Part shown: positions 41,785 to 50,042 of the stretch, piece by piece
Numbering within the stretch: position 1 is the first letter of the stretch
How the letters are laid out: every line of letters begins with the position of its first letter
Assembly: GCF_002261425.1 (NCBI RefSeq)
Contig: NZ_NEVJ01000003.1
Location: 558,001-622,000 of the forward strand
Length of the DNA stretch: 64,000 nt
DNA from: Bordetella genomosp. 9
GTDB taxonomy: Bacteria > Pseudomonadota > Gammaproteobacteria > Burkholderiales > Burkholderiaceae_B
Reading direction: 5' to 3'
Notes under the pieces: generated by a model
The model's input: only the letters and a program-made list of their open reading frames with translations
Told to the model about the DNA's origin: nothing
The model's database searches: none
Translations under genes and position numbers: made by a program

Positions 41785-43201
41785 CTCGTCCTCGCACAGC
41801 GAAGTGTCCTGGTGGTACCGCGATGCCATCGCCTATGAGGGCAATTTGCCGGATGCTCCGCCCCTGATCGGGGGGCACCGGTTCGACGTCGTGATCGTGG
41901 GCGGGGGCTTTGCCGGCCTCTGGACCGCGCTCACGCTGCTCGAACGGCGCCCCGGCCTGTCCATCGCGCTGATCGAAGCGCGCACCTGCGGCTCCGGTGC
42001 CAGTGGCAAGAACGGCGGTATGACGTCGGGCTATTGGTCGCGCCTGGCCAAAATGGAAGCCCTGTTCGGCAAGGAGCAGTCGTTGGCGGTGGCGCGGGCG
42101 GCCTCGAAAGCCCAGCAGCGCATCCGCGAGTATGCGCGCGACTGTGGTGAAGATCTTTGGTGGCGGGAAAGCGGCACCCTGCTCGTGTCGGTCCATCCGG
42201 AGCATGACACGCGCGCCGCGACATGGGTGCGAAACGCGGCGCGTTTCGGCGTGCCGGAAACGGTCAGCGAACTGAGCAAGGAGGATGTCGCCGGGCTCTG
42301 CGTTTCGCCATTGTTCCGAGGCGGCGCCCTGTTCCCCGACTCGGCGCTGATCCATCCCGCCCGCCTGGCGCGGTCGCTGCGGCGCAACGCCCTGGCCAAG
42401 GGCATCGCCATTTACGAAAATACACCGATGGTCGGCCTGGACCGCGGCACACCCAATCGCGTCCGCTGCGATAAGGGCGAGGCCATCGCGCCCGAAGTCG
42501 TGCTCGCGACGAACATCGGGCTGACCGAAATTCCCGAGATCCGCCGGCATATCTCGATGTTTTCCAGCTATGTCGCCATGAGCGAGCCGGCCGGCGAATT
42601 CCTGGATCGCGTCGGTTGGAACGGGGCCGAAGGCATCGTCGATTCGCGCCAGTTCATCCGCTACGCGCGCAAGACGCCTGACCAGCGCATACTGGCCGGC
42701 TGGGGCGGCGGCCCCCTGGCGGCCGGCAGCGGCCACCGCTCTTCAAGGCTGTATGGACATGGCGCGTCGCGCGACCGCGTGCGCGGCCTCTTGGGCGAAT
42801 GGTTTCCGCAGGCCGCGCCGGCGCCGCGGGTGGCCGCCAGTTGGGGCGGCGGCATCGACGTGTCCGCCGACCAGATGCCCTTCTTCAAGACGCTGCCCGG
42901 GACGCGGGTGCACTATGCCGGCGGCTTCAGCGGCCACGGCGTGAACGCGACCTGCCTGGCGGGCCAGTGCATGGCGTCCCTGGTGCTGCGGGAAAAAGAC
43001 GAATGGTCCAGCCTGGCGCTGTGCACGCGCGACGTTCCGTCCCTGCCGCCCGAGCCTTTCCGCTACCTGGGCGCCAGCGCGATCCGCTGGGGCATCCTGG
43101 CGCAGGAAGACGCGCTGGAGGCGGGACGCCAGCCCCCCATGTTGGCCGACATGCTGGCAGCCCTGCCGGCCAGGCTGGGGCTGCGCATCGGCCGCCGCTA
43201 G
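41771..43201 (+). CDS. FAD-dependent oxidoreductase (PuuB/gamma-glutamylputrescine oxidase-like)
   Basis: A 476-residue flavoenzyme of the DAO superfamily. The Rossmann motif VVIVGGGFAGLWTALTLLERR (about residues 40-60, Gly44, Gly46, Gly49) and the following IEARTCGSGASGKNGGM block match the PuuB/OrdL branch, which oxidises gamma-glutamyl amines and related secondary amines. YAGGFSGHGVNATCLAGQ near residue 380 is the C-terminal FAD loop. The start overlaps the DppF-like gene by 14 nt. With the XRE-cupin regulator and the ALDH it forms a Puu-like set, but PuuA (glutamine-synthetase-like) and PuuD are not in the window. Confidence 0.87.
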   Translation: MIPTDSSSHSEVSWWYRDAIAYEGNLPDAPPLIGGHRFDVVIVGGGFAGLWTALTLLERRPGLSIALIEARTCGSGASGKNGGMTSGYWSRLAKMEALFGKEQSLAVARAASKAQQRIREYARDCGEDLWWRESGTLLVSVHPEHDTRAATWVRNAARFGVPETVSELSKEDVAGLCVSPLFRGGALFPDSALIHPARLARSLRRNALAKGIAIYENTPMVGLDRGTPNRVRCDKGEAIAPEVVLATNIGLTEIPEIRRHISMFSSYVAMSEPAGEFLDRVGWNGAEGIVDSRQFIRYARKTPDQRILAGWGGGPLAAGSGHRSSRLYGHGASRDRVRGLLGEWFPQAAPAPRVAASWGGGIDVSADQMPFFKTLPGTRVHYAGGFSGHGVNATCLAGQCMASLVLREKDEWSSLALCTRDVPSLPPEPFRYLGASAIRWGILAQEDALEAGRQPPMLADMLAALPARLGLRIGRR

Positions 43202-43290
43202 GCGGCACGGGGATTGCCCCCTATGGCAAGCTAGCACCTGGGCACGGCGCCTGACCGTCGCGCCCACGGCAACTTGACATAGGAGTACGC

Positions 43291-45963
43291 ATGCCGGATG
43301 CCCCTTCCTCCTCCGCCGCGCCCGGCGCGCAGCCCGGCGGATTCGTCGAAGTGCGTGGCGCGCGCGAACACAATCTGCGGGACGTCGATGTCGAGATCCC
43401 GCGCAATGCCCTGGTGGTATTTTCCGGCGTGTCCGGATCGGGAAAGTCTTCGCTGGCTTTCAGCACCATCTACGCCGAAGCCCAGCGGCGCTACTTCGAA
43501 TCGGTTGCCCCCTATGCGCGGCGCCTGATCGACCAGGTTGGCGTGCCGGACGTCGATGCCATCGACGGGCTTCCGCCCGCGGTGGCCTTGCAGCAGCAGC
43601 GCGGCGCCAGCAATGCGCGATCGTCGGTGGGGAGCCTGACCACGCTGTCCAGCCTGGTGCGCATGATGTATTCACGGGCGGGCGCCTATCCGGCGGACCA
43701 GCCCATGCTGTATGCCGAAGACTTCTCGCCGAATACGCCGCAGGGCGCCTGCCCGGCCTGCCATGGCCTGGGGTACGTGTACGAGGTGACGGAGGCCAGC
43801 ATGGTCCCGGACCCGTCCTTGAGCATCCGCGAGCGGGCGATCGCCGCATGGCCGCCGGCCTGGCACGGGCAGAATCTGCGGGACATCCTGGTGACCATGG
43901 GCTATGACGTGGATCGGCCATGGAAGGACCTGCCGAAGAAGGACCGCGACTGGATACTCTACACCGAGGAAACGCCGACCGTACCGGTCTACGCGGGATT
44001 CACGCCGGCGGAAACCCGGGCGGCGCTCAAGCGCAAGCTGGAGCCCAGCTATATGGGCACGTTCACCGGCGCGCGCCGCTACGTGCTGCATACCTTCGCG
44101 AATACCCAGAGCGCCCTGATGCGCAAGCGCGTGTCGCGCTACATGGAAGGCCAGCCCTGCCCCGCCTGCCACGGCAAGCGGCTCAAGCCGGAAGCGCTGG
44201 CCGTGACGTTTGCCGGCGTGGATATCGGCGAGTTCATGCGGATGCCGCTGGACCAGGCCGCCGCGCTGCTCGAACCCATCGCGCGCGGCGATTTCAGCGC
44301 GCATCGCGCCGGGGCCGGCGTCGACGGGGAGGCGACGCGCCGCGACCGCGCGCGGCGGGCACGGTCCGGACGCGCCATCCATGCGGCCGCGCCCGACGTC
44401 CGGCGCACGTCCGCACTGTCCGAAGAAAAACGCCTGGCGGCGCAGCGGATCGCCGAAAACGTCGTGGCGCGCCTGGGCTCGCTCCGCCGGCTGGGCCTGG
44501 GCTATCTGACGCTGGACCGCGCGACGCCCACCTTGTCCAGCGGCGAGCTGCAGCGGCTGCGACTGGCTACGCAGTTGAGTTCCATGCTGTTCAGCGTGGT
44601 GTACGTGCTGGACGAGCCATCGGCCGGGTTGCATCCTTCGGACAGCCAATCCCTGTACGACGCGCTGGACCGCCTGCGCGACGCCGGCAACTCGGTCTTC
44701 GTGGTCGAGCATGACCTGGGGTTGATGCGGCGCGCGCAGTGGCTGGTGGACGTCGGCCCGGAAGCCGGCGAGCGCGGCGGCCGCGTGCTCTACAGCGGGG
44801 CGCCGGAAGGCCTGCGCGACGTGGCGGAATCCCGCACCGGCCGCTATCTGTTCGACCAGGTGCCGCTTCCGCCCAGCGTCGCGCGGCAGCCGCAAGGCTG
44901 GCTGGAGCTCAAGGACATCCATCGCCACAATCTGCATGGCGTCAGCGCCCGGGTGCCGCTGGGCGTGTTGACGGCGGTGACCGGCATTTCCGGATCGGGC
45001 AAGTCCAGCCTGATCGCCCAGGCACTGCCGGAATTGGTCGCGCTGCACCTGGGCCACGAACCCGAGGATGACGGCGCGGACGGCGCGCCGGAAGAACCGA
45101 CGGTCGTCGAAACCACGCGCGGGCATCTGGCGGGCGACGTGGACGTCGTCCAGCGGCTGGTGCAGGTCGACCAGAAGCCTATCGGCCGGACGCCGCGCTC
45201 CAACCTGGCGACCTACACGGGGCTGTTCGACCATGTGCGCAAGCTGTTCGCGGCCACGCCGGACGCCCGCCGACGCCGCTATGACGCCGGCAGGTTCTCG
45301 TTCAACGTCGCCAAGGGCCGCTGCGAAACCTGCGAAGGCGAAGGTTTCGTCAGTGTCGAACTGCTGTTCATGCCCAGCGTCTATGCGCCCTGCCCGGCCT
45401 GCCACGGCGCGCGCTATAACGAGGCCACGCTCAAGGTGCGCTGGAACGGGCGCAATATCGCCGAAGTGCTGCGCATGACGGTGGAAGAAGCCTGCGACTT
45501 CTTCGCCGGCGAAGAGCCGGTGCTGCGCTCGTTGCGGCTGCTGCGCGAGATCGGCCTGGGTTATCTGCGCCTGGGCCAGCCGGCGACCGAGCTGTCCGGC
45601 GGCGAGGCCCAGCGCATCAAGCTGGCGACCGAGCTGCAGCGCAGCCAGCGCGGCCACAGCCTGTACGTGCTGGACGAACCGACGACCGGCCTGCATGCCT
45701 TCGACGTGGACCTGCTGATGGCCCAGCTGCAGCGCCTGGTGGACCTGGGCAACACGGTGGTAACCGTGGAGCACGACATGCGCGTCGTGGCGCAGGCCGA
45801 CTGGGTGATCGACGTGGGCCCCGGCGCGGGCGACGAGGGCGGACGCATCGTGGCTGAAGGCCCGCCCGCGGCGGTGGCCGGCAGCCCGGACAGCGCCACG
45901 GCGCCGTTCATTGCCGCATGCCTGGCGGCGTCATCCGCGACCGCGCCCCGGCGTCTCGCGTGA
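43291..45963 (+). CDS. UvrA-like ABC ATPase (class II, UvrA2 type)
   Basis: An 890-residue tandem-ABC ATPase of the UvrA family. It has Walker A GVSGSGKSS at residues 46-54 and again in the second half, two signatures (LSSGELQRLRLATQL and LSGGEAQRIKLATEL) and zinc-type Cys pairs (CPACHG, CETCEGEG, CPACHG). After SNARSSVGSLTTL (107-119) it reaches the CPACHGL block by residue 154; canonical UvrA has roughly 120 more residues here, including the UvrB-binding domain. That deletion marks class II UvrA, linked to DNA damage tolerance or drug resistance rather than classical repair. The Arg/Ala-rich insert near 44310-44420 is unusual. Its 3' end overlaps the MarR gene by 33 nt. Confidence 0.88.
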   Translation: MPDAPSSSAAPGAQPGGFVEVRGAREHNLRDVDVEIPRNALVVFSGVSGSGKSSLAFSTIYAEAQRRYFESVAPYARRLIDQVGVPDVDAIDGLPPAVALQQQRGASNARSSVGSLTTLSSLVRMMYSRAGAYPADQPMLYAEDFSPNTPQGACPACHGLGYVYEVTEASMVPDPSLSIRERAIAAWPPAWHGQNLRDILVTMGYDVDRPWKDLPKKDRDWILYTEETPTVPVYAGFTPAETRAALKRKLEPSYMGTFTGARRYVLHTFANTQSALMRKRVSRYMEGQPCPACHGKRLKPEALAVTFAGVDIGEFMRMPLDQAAALLEPIARGDFSAHRAGAGVDGEATRRDRARRARSGRAIHAAAPDVRRTSALSEEKRLAAQRIAENVVARLGSLRRLGLGYLTLDRATPTLSSGELQRLRLATQLSSMLFSVVYVLDEPSAGLHPSDSQSLYDALDRLRDAGNSVFVVEHDLGLMRRAQWLVDVGPEAGERGGRVLYSGAPEGLRDVAESRTGRYLFDQVPLPPSVARQPQGWLELKDIHRHNLHGVSARVPLGVLTAVTGISGSGKSSLIAQALPELVALHLGHEPEDDGADGAPEEPTVVETTRGHLAGDVDVVQRLVQVDQKPIGRTPRSNLATYTGLFDHVRKLFAATPDARRRRYDAGRFSFNVAKGRCETCEGEGFVSVELLFMPSVYAPCPACHGARYNEATLKVRWNGRNIAEVLRMTVEEACDFFAGEEPVLRSLRLLREIGLGYLRLGQPATELSGGEAQRIKLATELQRSQRGHSLYVLDEPTTGLHAFDVDLLMAQLQRLVDLGNTVVTVEHDMRVVAQADWVIDVGPGAGDEGGRIVAEGPPAAVAGSPDSATAPFIAACLAASSATAPRRLA

Positions 45964-46473
45964 TTTCGCCAGCGTCTTCTGCGCATGTTCGGTAAGGATG
46001 TCCAGCGCGCGGTCCAGCACCGCGCGTTCTTCCTCGCTCAGGACCGACAGCAGTTCTTCATTGCGCCTGACCGCGCGCGGAAAGACCTTTCGGTATAGCG
46101 CCTTGCCCTGCGCCGTCAGGCTCAGCTGCACGCCGCGGCCGTCGCTTTCGTCGGAATCGCGTTGCAGCAGGCCGCGCTCGATCATGTCCGAGACCGTGCG
46201 GCTGGCCTGGCTCTTGTCCAGGTTGATCTCCCGCGCCAGGCCTTGCAAGGACATGGGCGCATGGGCGCCCAGCATGCCGACGATGCGCCATTCCCGCGGG
46301 TCCAGGCCGAAGTCGCGTTGATTGGACTCGGCGGCAAGCCGGCTCCACGTGCTGGCCAGGATGTTCAGGCGGAAGGAAATCAGCTCCTTGAAATTGCGCG
46401 CCGGCACTTTCGCCGGCGGGGACGACGGGGCTTCGAGGGGCATTTTCGTTCGGGAGACGGATGCGGTGCTCAT
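45931..46473 (-). CDS. MarR-family transcriptional regulator
   Basis: A 180-residue winged-helix regulator with a 25-residue Ser/Pro-rich N-terminus. The MarR domain covers about residues 35-160; LAREINLDKSQASRTVSDMIERGLLQRDSDESDGRGVQLSLTAQGK is the recognition helix and wing. It lies 11 nt downstream of the HMG-CoA-lyase-like gene in the same direction, so it may be the last gene of that operon and regulate it by feedback. Phenolic or acyl-CoA effectors are common for such proteins. The 3' end overlaps the convergent UvrA-like gene by 33 nt. Confidence 0.87.
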   Translation of the reverse strand: MSTASVSRTKMPLEAPSSPPAKVPARNFKELISFRLNILASTWSRLAAESNQRDFGLDPREWRIVGMLGAHAPMSLQGLAREINLDKSQASRTVSDMIERGLLQRDSDESDGRGVQLSLTAQGKALYRKVFPRAVRRNEELLSVLSEEERAVLDRALDILTEHAQKTLAKSRETPGRGRG

Positions 46474-46484
46474 GATGGCGAAGT

Positions 46485-47513
46485 CTAATGGATGCCCGGC
46501 GCGGACGTGGACGCGGATGCGGATGCAGACGTGGCTAACGCGCCGACGCGCAGCGGGTTGAGGCCGCTGCGCGCCACCCTGCCTTGCAGCGGCCGGCCCA
46601 GCGCCTGTTCGCAGGCTTCGACCGTGGACAGCAGGCTATCCAGGTCGATGCCGGTCCCGACGCCCATGTTCTCGAAGAGGTCGACCAGGTCTTCCGTGCA
46701 GACGTTGCCGGTATGGCCGCCGCCGTAGCGCACCTTGGCCGGGTGGCCGCCGACCCCGCCGAACGCGCAATCGAAATGGCGAACGCCCGCCTCCAGCGCC
46801 GCGACGTAATTGGCCAGGCCGGTGCCGCGCGTGTCATGGAAATGGGCGATGGGAACGACGTCCGGAAATTCCGCCATCGTGCGGCGGAACAGCGCGCGCG
46901 TGGTGACGGGCGTAGCGGTGCCCGTGGTATCCCCCAGCGTCACGTGGCGCACGCCCGCCTCGCGCATGCGGCCGACGTCCTCGATCACCGTGTCCGGATC
47001 GACGTGGCCTTCGAACGAACAACCGAACGCCATGGAGATCGTACCGATCAGGCGGAAGCGGCCGTCGGCCGCCTGGGCCATCTGGCGGATGTTGGCCCAC
47101 TGGTCGGCGCGGCTGCGCGCCAGGTTTTTCATGGAGTGCGTTTCAGTGGCCGACACCAGCAGGCTGATCTCGTTGGCGCCGATGCCGGCCTGCGCATCGG
47201 CGATGGCCCGTTCCACCGCGCGGACGTTGGCACAGGTGGCCTTGTAGAAGACGCCCGGCCGGCGCGGCAGCGCGCGCAGCATGTCGGTGGCGTCGGCGAA
47301 CTGCGGCACCACCTTGGGGTTGCTGTAGGAAGTCGCTTCCACCCGCGCGAAACCCATGTCGGCGAAGCGCCGCACCAGGGCGACCTTGGTGTCGGTGGGC
47401 AGGAAATCGGGCTCGTGCTGCAGTCCGTCGCGGGCGAAGCATTCGCAGAGCACGACGTCGCGGCCGTCGTCTTCCAGCGAGGGGCTGTGGTCGGCGTTAT
47501 CGCGGAGATTCAT
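46485..47513 (-). CDS. HMG-CoA lyase-like (HMGL/DRE-TIM) protein lacking the usual catalytic Cys
   Basis: A 342-residue TIM-barrel lyase. RDGLQ (residues 28-32) gives the metal- and substrate-binding Arg-Asp, and HFHDT holds His224 and His226. In true HMG-CoA lyases the loop GGCPYA carries the catalytic Cys; here the matching stretch is FGGVGGHPAKVRYGGGHTGN, so His257 stands where Cys is expected. The enzyme may thus cleave another 3-hydroxyacyl substrate or work by a variant mechanism. The C-terminal tail is Ser/Ala low complexity. ATG 47513 overlaps the ligase stop by 4 nt. Confidence 0.83.
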   Translation of the reverse strand: MNLRDNADHSPSLEDDGRDVVLCECFARDGLQHEPDFLPTDTKVALVRRFADMGFARVEATSYSNPKVVPQFADATDMLRALPRRPGVFYKATCANVRAVERAIADAQAGIGANEISLLVSATETHSMKNLARSRADQWANIRQMAQAADGRFRLIGTISMAFGCSFEGHVDPDTVIEDVGRMREAGVRHVTLGDTTGTATPVTTRALFRRTMAEFPDVVPIAHFHDTRGTGLANYVAALEAGVRHFDCAFGGVGGHPAKVRYGGGHTGNVCTEDLVDLFENMGVGTGIDLDSLLSTVEACEQALGRPLQGRVARSGLNPLRVGALATSASASASTSAPGIH

Positions 47514-49246
47514 GAGGCCACCGTATCCCGTTCGATTTTCCAGAGCTTGATCGCATATTCGCGCAGCTTGTTCTTCTGCACCTTGCTGCTGCCCGTCATG
47601 CCGATGTGCTCGAAGGTATCCACCAGCGCCATATAGCGCGGGACCTTGAAGTTGGCGCAACGCGCCTTGCACCAGGCCAGCAGTTCTTCGCAACTGCCTT
47701 GCTGTCCGGGCTTGAGCAGGATGAAGGCGCCGGCGACTTCGCCGAGGCGGGCGTCGGGCACGCCTATCACCTGCGCCATCTGGACCGCGGGATGGCCGTG
47801 CAGGATTTCTTCCACTTCCGCCGGGGCGACGTTTTCGCCGCCCACGCGGAACATGTCCTTCAGCCGGCCCACCATGCGCGTGCGGCCGTCGGCGCGCTGC
47901 TCGCCCAAATCGCCGGTGCGCAGCCAGCCGTCTTCCGTGAAGGCGCGTGCCGTGGCGTCGGGCAGGTTGTAGTAGCCGCGCATGACGTTCCACCCACGCA
48001 CCTGGATCTCGCCCCGGGCTGGAGTGCCCCGGGCAGGAGTGCCCCGGGCAGGAGTGCCCCGGGCTGGAGTGCCCTCGTCGCGAGCGCCCGTCATCGCGCC
48101 AGGCGGGATCACCACGCCGCTGTCGGGATCCGCCAGCCGCACTTCCACGCCCGGGTGCGGCAGCATATAGCCGTCGCGACGCAGCTCGAACGCATCGTTC
48201 CGATCGCTGACCAGCACGTTGGGCGACGCTTCGGATTGCCCGTAGGCGTTGCAGACGTAAGACACCCGCATGACGTCGCGGATCTTCTGCATGACTTCGG
48301 GTCCCGCCGCGGCCCAGCCGCCCTTCAGGTGCAGGCGCTCGGGATCGAAATCGGCATGGCCCATCATCATCAGGAAGATGGTGTCGTTGCCGGAGGTCAA
48401 GGTGCAGCGTTCGGCTTCCAGCACGCCCAGCGTCTGCTTGACGTCGAACTTGGGCAGGCTCAGCAGGCAACAGCCGGTCACCAGGGTCACCAGCACCGAC
48501 AAGGTGCTGCCGGCGACGTGATAGAACGGCCGGATGCTGAAGTACCGGTCTTCCGGCGTCACGCCCAGCCGGCGCGCCACGGCGGCCGCGTCGCCCAGCA
48601 TGTTGTGGTGGCTGAGCATCACGCCCTTGGGAAAGGACGTGGTGCCCGAGGTGTACTGCATCAGCAGCACGTCCTGCGGCGCGACGGCGTCGGCCAGGCT
48701 ATCCAGCCGAGCGTCGGCAACGTCCTTGCCGGCGGCCAGGAAATCCGCCAACGGCTGCACGCCGGCCGGGCAGCGGCCCTCGCCCACCATGACCGCCCGG
48801 CGCAGCCTGGGCAAGGCATCGCCGGGCAAGGCACGATCGATCGCCGGTTCGACCTGGCGCAACAGATCGGTGAAGTCTATGCCCAGGAACTGTTCGGCAT
48901 ACAGCAGCAACTTGACGTCGGCCTGCTTCAGGCAGAACTGCAGTTCCTCGAACTTGAATCGCGTGTTGACCGGCACGGTGACCGCGCCGATCGACGCGCA
49001 GGCGAAGAACGCGGCGATCCATAGCCCTGAGTTGCCCAGCATCAGCCCGACGTGATCGCCCTTGCCGATGCCCGCCGTGTGCAGGGCCGCGGCCAGGCGC
49101 CGGCTTTCCTGGCGCAATGCCGCCCAGGTCAGGCGTTCGTCCGGGCCGACATAGGCCTCGTGGCGGGACCGTTCCCGTGCGGTCGCGTCCAGCACCCGTG
49201 GCAGCGTGACCGGGAGCGGCACGCCTTGATCGTCAAGCAGCCGCAT
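47510..49246 (-). CDS. AMP-dependent acyl-CoA synthetase/ligase with TPARG repeats
   Basis: A 578-residue ANL-superfamily ligase that forms an acyl-adenylate and then an acyl-CoA. The P-loop-like MQYTSGTTSFPKGVML, the YGQSEASP block, the hinge-type RTGDLGEQ and the C-terminal PRYMALVDTFEHIGMTGSSKVQKNKL with its conserved late Lys are all present. An insert before the GEIQVRGWNVM segment holds four tandem TPARG units encoded by a 15-bp DNA repeat. It overlaps the downstream gene by 4 nt and the upstream hydratase gene by 14 nt. Substrate: probably a branched or aromatic carboxylate. Confidence 0.9.
   Translation of the reverse strand: MRLLDDQGVPLPVTLPRVLDATARERSRHEAYVGPDERLTWAALRQESRRLAAALHTAGIGKGDHVGLMLGNSGLWIAAFFACASIGAVTVPVNTRFKFEELQFCLKQADVKLLLYAEQFLGIDFTDLLRQVEPAIDRALPGDALPRLRRAVMVGEGRCPAGVQPLADFLAAGKDVADARLDSLADAVAPQDVLLMQYTSGTTSFPKGVMLSHHNMLGDAAAVARRLGVTPEDRYFSIRPFYHVAGSTLSVLVTLVTGCCLLSLPKFDVKQTLGVLEAERCTLTSGNDTIFLMMMGHADFDPERLHLKGGWAAAGPEVMQKIRDVMRVSYVCNAYGQSEASPNVLVSDRNDAFELRRDGYMLPHPGVEVRLADPDSGVVIPPGAMTGARDEGTPARGTPARGTPARGTPARGEIQVRGWNVMRGYYNLPDATARAFTEDGWLRTGDLGEQRADGRTRMVGRLKDMFRVGGENVAPAEVEEILHGHPAVQMAQVIGVPDARLGEVAGAFILLKPGQQGSCEELLAWCKARCANFKVPRYMALVDTFEHIGMTGSSKVQKNKLREYAIKLWKIERDTVAS
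48011..48070 (-). repeat. Four copies of a 15-bp tandem repeat within the ligase gene
   Basis: Units are GCCCCGGGCTGGAGT or GCCCCGGGCAGGAGT on the plus strand, at 48011-48025, 48026-48040, 48041-48055 and 48056-48070. They encode TPARG repeats in the ligase. The 15-bp step keeps the frame, so copy number could vary without loss of function. Confidence 0.9.
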
Positions 49247-50033
49247 CGCCCTTCTCCTGGACCGCGTCGGACTTCCTGCCGAAGCCGGAGATCGCCTTCT
49301 GCCAGTCGCTGTGCCGCAGGTTGCGCTGGATGGCCACCAGCTCGATCGCCATTGCGCCTTCGCGCGTCGTATCCAGCCCGTCGTCGATGCATTGCTTGGT
49401 CAGCTGCACGGTGAGCGGATTGGCGGCGGCGATGCGCTCGGCCATGCCGGCGATGGCGGCGTCGAACACCTGTGGTTCGTAGACGTGATTGACCAGGCCC
49501 AGCCGCAGCGCTTCCTGCGCGTCCACGGTCCTGCCGGTGAACAGCAATTCCTTGGCCATGCGCCGGCCGACGATGCGCGGCAGGCGCTGGGTGGCGCCCA
49601 CCGTGCCCCAGCCGACTTCGGGATACTTGAAGGCGGCCTCCGAGGTCGCCAGCACGAAATCGCAGGCCGCGGCGATCTCGCATCCAGAGCCGAAGGCCGC
49701 GCCGTGCACGGCGGCGATCAGGGGCTTGGACATCGCTTCCAGCGCGGCATAGGCGGTGAATCCGTCGACGCGGCGCGCCACCATTTCGGCGGGGCTCATG
49801 CCTTGCCGTTCCTTCAGGTCCGCCCCGGCGCAGAAGGCCACGCCGCGCGCCCGCAGCACGATGACGCGAACCGCCTCGCTGGCTTCCAGCGCCTCGCAGG
49901 CGGCCGTCAGCTCATGGCACATGCGCAGGTTCAGCGCGTTGCGGCTGTCCGGGCGGTTCAGCCACAGGGTAGCGATCCCGGTGGCCTCCTGCAGGTCCAG
50001 CTGCAGGGTCTCGAATGCGGGTAGCGTGCTCAT
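49233..50033 (-). CDS. Enoyl-CoA hydratase/isomerase family protein (operon copy A)
   Basis: A 266-residue crotonase-fold enzyme. The oxyanion-hole segments GVAFCAGADLKERQG and AVHGAAFGSGCEIAAACDFVLAT are clear, as is the EVGWGTVGATQRLPRIVG block that often holds a catalytic Glu. It acts on a CoA ester formed by the ligase encoded next to it, adding water to a double bond or shifting it. It overlaps the ligase gene by 14 nt and lies 9 nt downstream of the Bug receptor gene. Confidence 0.9.
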   Translation of the reverse strand: MSTLPAFETLQLDLQEATGIATLWLNRPDSRNALNLRMCHELTAACEALEASEAVRVIVLRARGVAFCAGADLKERQGMSPAEMVARRVDGFTAYAALEAMSKPLIAAVHGAAFGSGCEIAAACDFVLATSEAAFKYPEVGWGTVGATQRLPRIVGRRMAKELLFTGRTVDAQEALRLGLVNHVYEPQVFDAAIAGMAERIAAANPLTVQLTKQCIDDGLDTTREGAMAIELVAIQRNLRHSDWQKAISGFGRKSDAVQEKGDAAA

Positions 50034-50042
50034 GGCTGTCCT

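Noticed and set aside
43189..43222. Hairpins after the PuuB-like gene as a terminator
   Set aside because: GCCGCC/GGCGGC and GGGG/CCCC pairings exist near the stop but no T-tract follows.
43672..45774. 700-codon open frame opposite the UvrA-like gene
   Set aside because: Antisense to Walker and signature motifs of a conserved ATPase; composition typical of a shadow.
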